Source: Timonella corticicola (GTDB lineage: Bacteria; Actinomycetota; Actinomycetes; Actinomycetales; Cellulomonadaceae). Taken from it: a stretch of DNA of 64,000 nucleotides. Both the position numbers and the translations under genes were made by a program. The stretch covers positions 434,001-498,000 of the forward strand of contig NZ_JBHUOP010000003.1 in the NCBI RefSeq assembly GCF_042683685.1. The letters are read 5' to 3'. The notes under the pieces are model-generated. The model had not been told where the DNA came from. It saw only the letters and a list, made by a program, of their open reading frames with translations, and did no database searches. Shown one piece after another: positions 44,930 through 53,684 of the stretch (positions are counted from its first letter, which is position 1; every line of letters starts with the position of its first letter).

Positions 44930-47230
44930 GTGGCGAAATCGAACCAAAGCCGCCTCACTGCGGTCGAGAAGCCGACGAGGCGTCGGCTGATCGACTACCC
45001 GAGGTACGGAAAGCGTGGCATCCGCCGTTGGATTCCGTCGTGGCGCTTTTTCCTCGGAACGTTTCTGACCGGTGTGGCCCTTGTGGCTGGACTGATCATT
45101 GCGGCGTACTCGAGTGTCAAGATCCCTGCCCCGGTCGACATGGCCCTCGCGCAAATCAGCACCGTCTACTACGCCGATGGCGAGCGCGAGATGGGACAGT
45201 TCGCGCAGGTCTCGCGCATCCTGATCGACAACCCCGAAGACCTGCCAGACCATGTCGGCCAAGCCGTCGTCGCCGCGGAAGACCGCACGTTCTACACGAA
45301 TCGCGGTGTGGACTTCAAGGGTATGGCGCGAGCGCTGTACATCAACGTCACCCAGAACAAACGTCAGGGTGGTTCAACCATCACGCAGCAGTACGCCGAG
45401 AACTACTACATGGATGGTGCCACCACCTACACCGAGAAGTTCAAGGAAGCACTGCTGTCCATCAAGCTTGCGCAGGAAGTCGAGAAGGACGAGATCCTGC
45501 TCAACTACATGAACACGATCTACTTCGGTCGGGGCGCCTCGGGTATCGAGGTTGCCGCGCAACGTTACTTCGAGAAGTCCGCAAAGGACCTGACCGTGGA
45601 GGAGGCCGCGCTCATCGCCGGCGTCATCCCATCACCATCGCGCTGGGACCCAGACGCAAGCCCTGAGGCGCGCGAGCAGGCGGAGCGCCGATGGAACTAC
45701 GTGCTCGACGGCATGGTCGACCTCGGATTCCTGGACGCAACCGAGCGAAACGAGATGGAGTTCCCGGAGACCAAGGAGTACGACAACAAGAACCAGTTCA
45801 AGGGCACGCAGGGATACCTCATCGAGCAGGTTCGCAAGGAGGTACTTGAGGTCACCGGCATGACGCAGGACGAACTGGAGACCTCTGGCGTCAAGATCGT
45901 TTCGACCTTCGACTATTCGACCCAGCGCAAACTGGTGAACGCAATCCTGGACATGCCGAATGATGGGGACAAGAACCTGTCCGTGGGTGGTGTCACGATT
46001 GATCCTAAAAGCGGTGGCGTGCTTGCCATGTATGGTGGGCGAGACTACGTAAAAACCCAGTTCAACGCCGTAACGCAGGGACGCGCACAGGCTGGATCGA
46101 CCTTCAAGCCTATCACGCTCCTTGCAGCGCTCCAGCAGGGAATCTCCGTGGACAGGAAGTACTACAACGGAAACAGCCCACGTACTTTTGACAACAATGG
46201 TGATCCCTATACGGTCCCCAACTTCGCAAACGCCTCTTACGGCCATGTGAATCTGGTGAAGGCGACCGCGAACTCGGTGAACACAGCGTACGTTGAGTTG
46301 AACCAGGAAATCGGCCCGCAAGCAACCGTCGATACCGCGCTGTCCCTTGGCCTCCCCGCAGATACCCCCGACCTCAAACCTCTCCTCGCCAACGTGCTGG
46401 GTACGGCAACGGTCCGCCCGATTGACATGGCCGGAGCCTATGCGACCTTCGCCGCAAACGGGAGGAAGTATGACGTCCACACTGTCAAGGAGATTACTCG
46501 CGCGGATGGTCGAACCATCTACGAGCCATCCAACCTGCCCCAAACCGTCTACGACGAAGAGATAGGTGCAGAACTGACCTACGCTCTCTCGCAAGTCGTT
46601 GAGCAAGGCTCTGGTGACAAGGCGAAAACCATTGGTCACCCAATCGCGGGTAAGACCGGAACCTCCAACGAGAATCGGTCTGCATGGTTTGTTGGGTATA
46701 CGCCCAGTTATGCCACCGCGATCACTCTGTACCAGTCTGACGATGATGGCGGGCAACAGACGATTACCCCGTTTGGCGGCTACCGCGAGATTACCGGTTC
46801 GACCGTGCCGCTCGACATTTGGGTGAGTTACATGGGCAACGTTCTTGCGGGCCAAACTCCGGAAGAATTCCCTGAACGCACCCTCAAGCAGACAGTACCA
46901 ACTCCAACCTCTACCGCTACTGAAGAACCTGATGAGGACGAGGAAGAGGCGAAACGCCAGGAAGAGGAAGCGCGTGAGCAGCGTGAGCGCGAGCGTGAGG
47001 AAGCGCGTGAGCAGCGTGAGCGCGAGCGTGAGGAAGCGCGTGAGCGCGAGCGCCAGGAACAGGAGGAGCGCGAGCGCCAGGAACAGGAGGAGCGGGATAA
47101 GGAAACTTCAACCCCGACACCTGACCCCACTCCGACCGAAACGCAGCAGCCCACCCCAGATCCAGAACCGACGCAGACGACTCCGCCTGAAACCGATCCC
47201 GGCGGGACCGACGCTGACGACGAGCCGTAA
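44930..47230 (+). CDS. ponA: class A penicillin-binding protein (glycosyltransferase-transpeptidase)
   Basis: GTG 44930 after AAAGG gives 766 residues. There is a basic cytoplasmic tail, one membrane helix (FFLGTFLTGVALVAGLIIAA, about 37-60), then the GT51 domain with EDRTFYTNRGVDFKGMARAL and GGSTITQQYAENYY. The transpeptidase domain follows, with S390 in AGSTFKPITLL, SVN and KTGTS. It builds peptidoglycan at the membrane. The last 110 residues are unusual: tandem Glu/Arg/Gln repeats (REQREREREEA) followed by a Pro/Thr-rich acidic tail. A very strong hairpin follows the gene. Confidence 0.95.
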   Translation: MAKSNQSRLTAVEKPTRRRLIDYPRYGKRGIRRWIPSWRFFLGTFLTGVALVAGLIIAAYSSVKIPAPVDMALAQISTVYYADGEREMGQFAQVSRILIDNPEDLPDHVGQAVVAAEDRTFYTNRGVDFKGMARALYINVTQNKRQGGSTITQQYAENYYMDGATTYTEKFKEALLSIKLAQEVEKDEILLNYMNTIYFGRGASGIEVAAQRYFEKSAKDLTVEEAALIAGVIPSPSRWDPDASPEAREQAERRWNYVLDGMVDLGFLDATERNEMEFPETKEYDNKNQFKGTQGYLIEQVRKEVLEVTGMTQDELETSGVKIVSTFDYSTQRKLVNAILDMPNDGDKNLSVGGVTIDPKSGGVLAMYGGRDYVKTQFNAVTQGRAQAGSTFKPITLLAALQQGISVDRKYYNGNSPRTFDNNGDPYTVPNFANASYGHVNLVKATANSVNTAYVELNQEIGPQATVDTALSLGLPADTPDLKPLLANVLGTATVRPIDMAGAYATFAANGRKYDVHTVKEITRADGRTIYEPSNLPQTVYDEEIGAELTYALSQVVEQGSGDKAKTIGHPIAGKTGTSNENRSAWFVGYTPSYATAITLYQSDDDGGQQTITPFGGYREITGSTVPLDIWVSYMGNVLAGQTPEEFPERTLKQTVPTPTSTATEEPDEDEEEAKRQEEEAREQREREREEAREQREREREEARERERQEQEERERQEQEERDKETSTPTPDPTPTETQQPTPDPEPTQTTPPETDPGGTDADDEP
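46969..47094 (+). repeat. in-frame tandem repeats in the PBP tail
   Basis: A 33-base unit encoding EAREQREREREE-type sequence occurs twice without change, followed by a partial copy. A 24-base unit (encoding ERQEQEER) then also occurs twice. The repeats keep the frame and encode a highly charged segment likely to be helical. Exact DNA identity of neighbouring units suggests recent duplication by slippage. Confidence 0.75.
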
Positions 47231-47320
47231 GGTTTTCGCGCCGCCTCACTGTGGGCGAGCGTCTGCATAGGGCGCGACCAGTGAGTTTGTCGCAACGGGT
47301 CAAGCACGCTCAAAAGGCAA

Positions 47321-47373
47321 GGCACTAGGCCCTGATTACCGGGAAACCCAGGTAATCAGGGCCTAGTGCCTTT
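47321..47373. terminator. 20-bp stem terminator after PBP gene
   Basis: GGCACTAGGCCCTGATTACC pairs perfectly with 47351-47370 across a ten-base loop and is followed by TTT. It lies 90 bases after the PBP stop and separates it from the two-component operon. Confidence 0.8.
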
Positions 47374-47474
47374 GCAGGCATACAGTGTCGCGTGGGTGGG
47401 GCTGCCGGTAGACTCACATCTATCTGCGCTGCCCACCAGCGATGCCGCACAACTCTTGTTTGGGGAACCCGCAT

Positions 47475-48206
47475 ATGGCGCTCAACGACACGCGCCGAGT
47501 CCTGGTCGTTGAAGACGAACGGATCATCTCGGACGCCGTGACATACGCCCTTCGTCGGGAAGGGTATGAAACCCGAGCAGTGTTCGATGGTGCACAGACG
47601 GAAACCCAGATCCGTGCCTTCCAACCGGACGTAATCGTGCTGGATGTGATGCTGCCGGGCATGGACGGCTACACGATCCTGCGCGGGCTTCCCTTGGAAC
47701 GCCACTACGGGGTCATACTTGTGACGGCCCGCGACGATATCACGGACAAGATCCTGGGTCTGGAACTGGGCGCGGACGACTACCTGACCAAGCCCTTCGA
47801 CATGCGTGAACTTCTCGCTCGGGTTCGTTCCCTGTACCGTCGCCTCGCCACTGCGCCAGTGCCAGTCGAAGAGCCGGAGATCATCTGGGGGAACATCGTG
47901 CTCAACCAGGTTCAACGAGAGGCCCGCGTCAGCGACGAGATCGTGACCCTGACCCCCAAGGAGTTTGATCTGGCCGTCATGCTGCTTTCGAACCCTGGAC
48001 GGGTGTACACGCGCGAACAACTCCTGGAATCGGTGTGGGGATTCGACTACCTGGGTGCAACCCGCACGGTCGACATCCATATCCAGCGACTCCGGAAGAA
48101 GTTCGCCGCAGCACATGGGGAAGTCAACGAGACGGAATCTGCTGTGACCGAGGTATTCCATACGGTTCACGGGGTGGGATACAAGGCACGCAGGGCATAC
48201 CCGTGA
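47475..48206 (+). CDS. OmpR-family response regulator
   Basis: ATG 47475 (MALNDTRRVLVVEDE) is preferred over ATG 47442 because the receiver begins at once; a TGGGGA lies ahead of it. The 243-residue product has the phosphorylated D57 in VIVLDVMLPGMDG, the KPF lysine in DYLTKPFDMRELLARV, and a winged-helix output domain (LTPKEFDLAVMLLSNPGRVYT and RTVDIHIQRLRKK). It is the partner of the kinase encoded next (GTGA overlap). Confidence 0.94.
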   Translation: MALNDTRRVLVVEDERIISDAVTYALRREGYETRAVFDGAQTETQIRAFQPDVIVLDVMLPGMDGYTILRGLPLERHYGVILVTARDDITDKILGLELGADDYLTKPFDMRELLARVRSLYRRLATAPVPVEEPEIIWGNIVLNQVQREARVSDEIVTLTPKEFDLAVMLLSNPGRVYTREQLLESVWGFDYLGATRTVDIHIQRLRKKFAAAHGEVNETESAVTEVFHTVHGVGYKARRAYP

Positions 48207-49669
48207 AAACCAGCATCCGATTCAAGTTCGCACTGTTCATCAGCGCACTGCTCCTCGCGGCCATGCTCGCAACGAGCTTACTGATTCTGTCCGCAGTCTC
48301 ACGAAACCAGGCACACAACGCGGAGGAACTACTCGACCGACAAAGCACGAGTGCAAACATTCTCCTGATCGAGTTTGTGTCAACGGGAGAGTACCGCAAC
48401 CCGGCATCGTTCATATCCGCCAACGGTGCCCGATTCGCCCGCGATCTTGAACGCATCACCGCAATGCCAGTGCAACTTTATGGCCCGGATGGAACCCCGA
48501 GTGACGCCTCCGAACCGCCCGCCAGCAATACCCTCGGCACCGCGCTCAGTCACGCGCTAGACGGCAAGGTCGCATACGTGACGCTTCCCGATCGAATCAT
48601 CTACTTCGCGCCCCTCACCGTGCGCGAACAACCCGTGGGCGTCGTGCGATTCACCTACTCCCGCGCACAGGACAACGAGTTCTACAGCCAACTCCGAAAC
48701 CAGTTGATCGCCATCGGCGCCGGAGTCTTCCTCGTGGCTGCCGTGATCGGTTACGCCTACTTCTCCCGGGTCGCCCGCTCGATCAGAACCCTCAACGAAT
48801 CGGTGCACGCCATCGAGGCAGGACACTATGTGGTGCCCGCATTATCGAGACGCGACGAAATCGGTGACCTGAGTCGCGGTATCGGGGCAATGGCCCAACA
48901 GATCCGAGAAACCCTCGCCGACAATGAGGCCGAACGGCACAAGTTGGCGCTCGCAGTGGACGAACTTCACCGGCTCGACACCCAACAAAAGGAACTCCTC
49001 GGGGCTGTCTCGCACGAGTTCAAGACTCCGCTCACCTCGATTCGCGCCTATCTCGATCTGGTCGAGATGTATCCGGACGATGTCGAACTGGCCCAGAGAC
49101 TGCGGGACGCGACGGACTCGGAGACCCGCCGCCTCTACGAGATGGTGGAGAAAGTACTGCGCCTCACCGAAGTCGAGAAATACGATTTCGAGGCCGAACT
49201 GGCACCGATCGACGTGCGTGAACTCATCCGTGACATCGCCGGATCCCTGTCCGGTAAAGCCCAGAAATCGGGCCTTACGCTCACCTACACGAGCGAACCG
49301 CAGGACGGGCCAGTGCTCGTGAACGCTGACCCCGACCTGCTAGGCATCGTTGTGCTCAACCTGATCGACAACGCCATCAAATACAACGAGACATCGGGGA
49401 GCATCACGCTCGATGTCCGTGCCATGCGCAGCGACGTGACGGTCGACGTCAGCAACACCGGGCGTAGCATCCCCAGCGACCAGCACGAAAGAATCTTTGA
49501 CCCCTTCACCACCGTTGACAAGAGCCTCTCCCGGGCAACGGGCGGGTCCGGACTCGGCCTCGCGGTCGCCCGCAAGTACGCCGAACGCATGGGTGGAACC
49601 CTGGTACTCGCTCGCTCCGATAATTCCGGCAGCACCTTCCGCCTGACCCTACCGGCCAGCCCGCGATGA
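48203..49669 (+). CDS. HAMP-containing sensor histidine kinase
   Basis: GTG 48203 overlaps the regulator stop by four bases and gives 488 residues; earlier in-frame codons lie inside the regulator gene. The protein has an N-terminal membrane helix, an extracellular sensor (about 35-165), a second helix, a HAMP domain (IRTLNESVHAIEAGHY), the phosphorylated H271 in LGAVSHEFKTPLTSI, and an ATPase domain with NLIDNAIKYNETSGS, DQHERIFDPFTTVDK and GGSGLGLAVARK. The signal is unknown. Position after a cell-wall synthase gene and before a lipoprotein gene hints at envelope sensing. Confidence 0.93.
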   Translation: MKTSIRFKFALFISALLLAAMLATSLLILSAVSRNQAHNAEELLDRQSTSANILLIEFVSTGEYRNPASFISANGARFARDLERITAMPVQLYGPDGTPSDASEPPASNTLGTALSHALDGKVAYVTLPDRIIYFAPLTVREQPVGVVRFTYSRAQDNEFYSQLRNQLIAIGAGVFLVAAVIGYAYFSRVARSIRTLNESVHAIEAGHYVVPALSRRDEIGDLSRGIGAMAQQIRETLADNEAERHKLALAVDELHRLDTQQKELLGAVSHEFKTPLTSIRAYLDLVEMYPDDVELAQRLRDATDSETRRLYEMVEKVLRLTEVEKYDFEAELAPIDVRELIRDIAGSLSGKAQKSGLTLTYTSEPQDGPVLVNADPDLLGIVVLNLIDNAIKYNETSGSITLDVRAMRSDVTVDVSNTGRSIPSDQHERIFDPFTTVDKSLSRATGGSGLGLAVARKYAERMGGTLVLARSDNSGSTFRLTLPASPR

Positions 49670-49790
49670 CCCTGAAACCGCATGTGGCCAGATGTTTACA
49701 TCTTCGATACAACTGGACGCAGAACGTCGAAATCTCCTTGTTAGGTTGAACCCACAAGCGATGAAAACGCACAAGACAAGGAGTTTCATC

Positions 49791-50942
49791 ATGAACAGCA
49801 CACGGACACCCCGAAGAGCGTTCGCCCTGTTCGCGGCCCTGCTAGCCGCGAGCCTGACCGCCTGCGCAACCGTCCCTGGCGTCACCGTCACGGAATCGCA
49901 TCCAGACGAGCCGACCCCAACAGTCACCGAGCCAGGCCCAAGTGACAGCGAAGGTGAACTCACGGTCAAAGACACGCCATCGGGCAACCCCAACGATCAG
50001 ATCACCGTGGCAAGCACCGACGGCATCGAAGACATCGCAGTCCAACTGTGGCTCGACGACTCAACCGCAATCGTGTCCAAGGAAAATCGCGAACTAGAGC
50101 AGTACGAATCATTCGACGGAACAAAGCTGTACCCGAGGAGCCTGTACACCTACGACACCTCAGACAAGAAGCTCACGCCGCTGATCGAAGAAGACGGCGT
50201 GAGCATCGAAGCCTACGCGCTGAACCCCGACCGCACGGCACTCATCTACGCGCCCTACTCCGTAGGAGACCACACGCTCAAGGTTCTCGACCTCGCAACA
50301 CACAAGACCGCCAGCCTGTCCTTCGCCTGGGACGCCGTCTGGCTCGACAACTACACAATCGTGGGCAAGTTCTATGGTGAGAACCACGCATTCATCGCCG
50401 ACCTCTCACACGGGATCGACAAGGTCTCACCGGAGAAGATCACCGGCATCACCGACGAAGTCATGTACGTTCACGAAGCCCACAACGGCAAGATCTACTA
50501 CACCGGTGCCGACGAACACCTCAAAAGGTACGACACCGCAACCGAAAAGACCGACTCCTTCGGACTGACGGGAGTCAGCGCGCTCAAAGTCGCCCCAGAC
50601 GAACAGCAACTGGCGCTGGCACGATACGACTCGTCGGAAATCGCAGAACTAGCCGTCTGCGACATCAACTGCACGAACCCACAGAGCCTTGCCGAAACCG
50701 ACGGGCAGTTCGCATGGTCCCCGGACATGCGAGTACTCGCATACGTGGTCGCCGACGGCACCAGCAGCGGTGTCTACGTGCATGACTTCCTCAGCGACAG
50801 CACCACCCAAGTCGCCGTAGGAAGCCACTACAACAAGATCGCGTGGAACCCAACGAGCGAAGTGCTCTCACTCGCCACCTACGAAGACTCAGACGACCGA
50901 CCCGAAACCCTGCTCGTCCACCTCGCGGCCCCCGGCGAATGA
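49791..50942 (+). CDS. lipoprotein with beta-propeller-like repeats, function unknown
   Basis: AAGGAG seven bases before ATG 49791 sets the start. The 383-residue protein has a lipoprotein signal (FALFAALLAASLTAC) and a Pro/Thr/Glu linker. It then shows TolB/WD40-like repeats with D-x-S/T-A and W-x-D patterns: LNPDRTALIYAPYS, VAPDEQQLALARYD, WSPDMRVLAYVVAD and WNPTSEVLSLATYE. It probably sits on the outer face of the membrane. It follows the two-component operon by 121 bases on the same strand and may be its accessory protein or target. I cannot assign a reaction. Confidence 0.72.
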   Translation: MNSTRTPRRAFALFAALLAASLTACATVPGVTVTESHPDEPTPTVTEPGPSDSEGELTVKDTPSGNPNDQITVASTDGIEDIAVQLWLDDSTAIVSKENRELEQYESFDGTKLYPRSLYTYDTSDKKLTPLIEEDGVSIEAYALNPDRTALIYAPYSVGDHTLKVLDLATHKTASLSFAWDAVWLDNYTIVGKFYGENHAFIADLSHGIDKVSPEKITGITDEVMYVHEAHNGKIYYTGADEHLKRYDTATEKTDSFGLTGVSALKVAPDEQQLALARYDSSEIAELAVCDINCTNPQSLAETDGQFAWSPDMRVLAYVVADGTSSGVYVHDFLSDSTTQVAVGSHYNKIAWNPTSEVLSLATYEDSDDRPETLLVHLAAPGE

Positions 50943-51083
50943 CAGCCAAAGAAAAAGTGTGAAGTGCACCGAAAAATGGCCTAGACACTAGAGGCTAGAG
51001 GGAATGTCAGAGTAGACTCGTAGACTGCTGTGTGTTGGCTTGTTCACCGAAATAAACAGCCCACGGCAGGCATGAACCCTCTT

Positions 51084-51102
51084 GTCACGGACCGACCGTG
51101 AC
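51084..51102 (+). promoter_or_regulatory. hairpin in the rpsF leader
   Basis: GTCACGG pairs with CCGTGAC around ACCGA, ending 12 bases before the AGGAGG of rpsF. Ribosomal S6/S18 autoregulatory leaders have a CCG element near such a stem, so this may be the binding site of S6-S18. The match is by pattern only. Confidence 0.3.
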
Positions 51103-51129
51103 CGCACAGACCATAGGAGGTGGGTAAAC

Positions 51130-51417
51130 ATGCGTCCATACGAACTGATGATGATTCTCTCCCCAGAGATCGACGAGCGCGCAGTAGCCGCAACCGTTGA
51201 GAAGCTCGTTGCTGTTGTTCCAGCCGAAGGCGGAACCGTAGACAACACTGACATCTGGGGTCGTCGCCGTCTGGCTTACGAGATCGCAAAGAAGTCCGAG
51301 GGCATCTACGCGGTTATCGACTTCACTGCAACTCCTGCTACCACGAAGGAACTTGAGCGTCAGCTCGGACTCAACGAGTCCGTACTGCGCATCAAGGTTC
51401 TCCGCGCAGCAGCCTGA
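51130..51417 (+). CDS. rpsF: 30S ribosomal protein S6
   Basis: ATG 51130 after AGGAGG gives 95 residues, the normal size. It reads MRPYELMMILSPEIDE and later DIWGRRRLAYEIAKKSEGIY, both S6 signatures. It binds 16S rRNA together with S18. It opens the conserved rpsF-ssb-rpsR-rplI block. Confidence 0.97.
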   Translation: MRPYELMMILSPEIDERAVAATVEKLVAVVPAEGGTVDNTDIWGRRRLAYEIAKKSEGIYAVIDFTATPATTKELERQLGLNESVLRIKVLRAAA

Positions 51418-51465
51418 ACCGCCCAAGCCAACCGAAGACGTATACGCAAACCTTAGGAGAAACAC

Positions 51466-52035
51466 ATGGCCGGTGACACCGTAATCACGGTAGTTGGAAA
51501 CCTCACGGGAGACCCTGAACTCCGCTTCACCGCGTCCGGGGTGGCCGTCGCATCGTTCACGATCGCGTCCACACCACGCTCCTTTGACCGCCAGACCAAC
51601 GAGTGGAAGGACGGCGAAGCGCTGTTCCTACGCTGCTCGCTGTGGCGTGAGGCAGCCGAGAACGTAGCAGAATCCCTGACCAAGGGAATGCGCGTGATCG
51701 CACAGGGCCGCCTCGTACAGCGTTCCTACGAAACCCGTGAAGGCGAAAAGCGAACAGTCATCGAACTCCAGGTCGAGGAAATCGGCCCATCGCTTCGGTA
51801 CGCTTCCGCAAAGGTCACCCGCAACGCACGCTCCGGCGGCGGAAACGGTGGCTTTGGTGGCGGAAACCAGGGCGGCGGAAACAACGGTTTCGGCGGAGGC
51901 AACCAGGGTGGTTACAGCCAGGGAGCCCCAGCCGGCAACGGATTCGGTGCAAGTTCAGGTGTTCGGAACGACGACCCGTGGGCAACCGCGGGTCCGGCTA
52001 ACGGCGGCGGATTCGCCGACGAGCCACCGTTCTAA
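51466..52035 (+). CDS. ssb: single-stranded DNA-binding protein
   Basis: This 189-residue protein has the OB fold (DTVITVVGNLTGDPELRFTASG, and FLRCSLWREAAENVAESL) in the first 110 residues. A Gly/Asn/Gln-rich flexible linker and the acidic tip DEPPF, which docks partner proteins, follow. It protects single-stranded DNA in replication and repair. TTAGGAG precedes the start, and its place between rpsF and rpsR is the usual one. Confidence 0.97.
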   Translation: MAGDTVITVVGNLTGDPELRFTASGVAVASFTIASTPRSFDRQTNEWKDGEALFLRCSLWREAAENVAESLTKGMRVIAQGRLVQRSYETREGEKRTVIELQVEEIGPSLRYASAKVTRNARSGGGNGGFGGGNQGGGNNGFGGGNQGGYSQGAPAGNGFGASSGVRNDDPWATAGPANGGGFADEPPF

Positions 52036-52095
52036 TCGACACACAAGAGAAAACTTGGCCCGTCACCACGGGCATCCAGTGAAGGAGAAACCACA

Positions 52096-52332
52096 ATGGC
52101 AAAGCCAGTTGTGCGTAAGCCCAAGAAGAAGTCCAACCCATTGAAGTCCGCCAAGATCGAGGCGATCGACTACAAGGACACCGCCCTGCTGCGTAAGTTC
52201 ATTTCCGACCGTGGAAAGATCCGCGCACGCCGTGTCACCGGTGTATCCGTACAGGAGCAGCGCCAGATCGCTCGTGCCGTCAAGAACGCACGCGAGATGG
52301 CTCTTCTTCCTTACTCGTCGTCCGCACGCTGA
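52096..52332 (+). CDS. rpsR: 30S ribosomal protein S18, cysteine-free form
   Basis: This 78-residue protein ends RKFISDRGKIRARRVTG...NAREMALLPY, typical S18. At the place where Streptomyces-type S18 of this operon has a CxxC zinc pair, it reads KKSNPLKSAKIE, and there is no cysteine at all. It is therefore the zinc-independent (C-minus) form. It starts after GAAGGAG and is followed by rplI 16 bases later. Confidence 0.96.
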   Translation: MAKPVVRKPKKKSNPLKSAKIEAIDYKDTALLRKFISDRGKIRARRVTGVSVQEQRQIARAVKNAREMALLPYSSSAR

Positions 52333-52348
52333 TAGGGAGAACTTTCCA

Positions 52349-52795
52349 ATGGCAAAGCTTATTCTTACCCACGAAGTAAACCGCCTTGGCGAGCCAGGCG
52401 ACGTTGTTGAGGTCAAGGACGGTTACGCACGTAACTACCTGATCCCACGCAAGCTCGCCACCCCTTGGACCAAGGGTGGAGCAGCAGAGGTTGAGGCAAT
52501 CCGTAAGGCCCGCAAGGCCCGCGAGATCGCCAACCTCGAAGATGCACGCGCACTGCGTGACGCTCTCCAGGCAAAGCCAGTCACCGTTGCCGCTAAGACC
52601 GGCAAGGGCGGACGCCTCTTCGGTTCCATCTCGACCGCAGACATCGCTGCTGCAGCCGAGGCTGAGGGCCACAAGATCGACCGCCGTAAGGTGCAGATCC
52701 CTGAGGCGATCAAGGTAACCGGTAACCACTCCGCTACCGTTCGCCTACACCCAGAGGTCGAGGCAAAGCTCAAGGTTGTCGTAGTTTCCGCGTGA
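52349..52795 (+). CDS. rplI: 50S ribosomal protein L9
   Basis: ATG 52349 after GGGAGA gives 148 residues. MAKLILTHEVNRLGEPGDVVEVKDG and YARNYLIPRKLA, here quoted in part, mark the N-terminal rRNA-binding domain. GGRLFGSISTADIA and HPEVEAKLKVVVV mark the C-terminal domain. It ends the ribosomal operon; two hairpins follow. dnaB, often next in this operon, lies 7.5 kb further on. Confidence 0.97.
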   Translation: MAKLILTHEVNRLGEPGDVVEVKDGYARNYLIPRKLATPWTKGGAAEVEAIRKARKAREIANLEDARALRDALQAKPVTVAAKTGKGGRLFGSISTADIAAAAEAEGHKIDRRKVQIPEAIKVTGNHSATVRLHPEVEAKLKVVVVSA

Positions 52796-52808
52796 GCTGA
52801 AACCGCTT

Positions 52809-52888
52809 GAGAAGGCTCGGGCGCCGCGCGCCTGAGCCTTCTCGGACACCTAAACTCAAGGGCTCTCCCATTGCGGGAGGGCCCTTTT
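52809..52888 (+). terminator. double terminator after rplI
   Basis: The first stem, GAGAAGGCTC with its complement (52809-52843), lacks a T run. The second, GGGCTCTCCC paired with GGGAGGGCCC and followed by TTTT (52860-52888), is a typical rho-independent terminator. Confidence 0.8.
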
Positions 52889-53019
52889 GTCATGCCTGCT
52901 TGTGCTTGCTTCTGTTCGCGGTGTCGCTAAGGTTATCGGACGGAACGCCGATGGGGTGTTTCTGGTCCGGGTGCATAGTTTTTGTGTGTGCATCCGGACG
53001 AATTTTGTCCCATCGGTTT

Positions 53020-53068
53020 TGATTGGCGACGATCCTGCCGAGTTGTGCGTGTTCGTCCTGACCCAGCC
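53020..53068 (+). repeat. 49-bp dispersed repeat, copy A
   Basis: This non-coding 49-mer (starting TGATTGGCGACGATCCTGCC) is identical, base for base, to 58221-58269. It lies between rplI and the VOC gene in a gap (52889-53228) that also has an imperfect 36-base palindrome at 53122-53157. No open frame with coding character covers it. Confidence 0.85.
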
Positions 53069-53121
53069 GCGCTGGTTGGTGCGCAGTGCGCAACCGTGCA
53101 CTCGCAACGTGCGTATCAGTT

Positions 53122-53157
53122 CGAGAGTTACGGATAGTGCACTATCGGTAACTCTCG
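53122..53157. repeat. 36-base near-perfect palindrome
   Basis: CGAGAGTTACGGATAGTG pairs with the following 18 bases with one mismatched pair. It lies 71 bases before the VOC gene and could be an operator or a hairpin. Twenty-two bases of it (53126-53147) recur with three changes, inverted, at 58441-58462. Confidence 0.6.
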
Positions 53158-53228
53158 CGGGGTTGGGGAGCGGTGCAAGCGCTACCGGCGTAGCATGGGC
53201 CCAGGTAGGAACATTCGAAGGAGACGCC

Positions 53229-53585
53229 ATGCCCACGTTAGGTATGATCACGATCGACACCCTTGAACCTCGCCGCCTGTCCGACTGGTGGGCGGAGCGT
53301 TTGGGCGGTGAAACCATCTTCGATGGTGAGGGGTACTTCAGCATCATCTCGGTTCCAGGTTGGTCCGTGAACCTAGGTTTTCAGAAGGTCGAAGACCCAA
53401 CACCCGGTAAGAACCGCATCCACCTCGACCTTGATTGGGCTCAAGGTGAGGAGCGTGAGTCCGGGATTGCGGCTTGGGTTGAGGCTGGAGCTACACATCT
53501 AGGGCAGCGCGGTGAGAACGATTTTCACTGGGACACGTTTACCGACCCTGAGGGCAATGAGTTCTGCATCGGTGATGCACACTGA
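53229..53585 (+). CDS. VOC-family (glyoxalase-like) protein
   Basis: AAGGAG six bases before ATG 53229 sets the start; the frame stays open upstream across the repeat region but with no domain. The 118-residue protein is a glyoxalase/bleomycin-resistance-like fold: GMITIDTLEPRRLSDWWAERLG, RIHLDLDWAQGEE and the ending TFTDPEGNEFCIGD, which resembles the actinobacterial glyoxalase_6 group. Substrate unknown. It stands alone, converging with the DeoR gene. Confidence 0.85.
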   Translation: MPTLGMITIDTLEPRRLSDWWAERLGGETIFDGEGYFSIISVPGWSVNLGFQKVEDPTPGKNRIHLDLDWAQGEERESGIAAWVEAGATHLGQRGENDFHWDTFTDPEGNEFCIGDAH

Positions 53586-53684
53586 GCGTTCCCTGCCCTT
53601 GCCATGACCTCCGGTAGGAGGAGCGGTGGGTGGTGGCAGCCTGCTGAACCGGTGGCTCCAGCAGGTGCAAGCGCGGTTGAGCGG

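Noticed and set aside
45632..46855. 407-codon antisense frame inside the PBP gene
   Set aside because: The sense strand carries all class A PBP motifs, and the antisense product has no domain or ribosome site.
46969..47094. CRISPR-like repeats
   Set aside because: The repeats are adjacent, in frame and coding, with no unique spacers.
52887..53228. Upstream extension of the VOC frame across the 49-bp repeat
   Set aside because: The extension has no domain, lies over a terminator, repeat and palindrome, and a good ribosome site marks ATG 53229.
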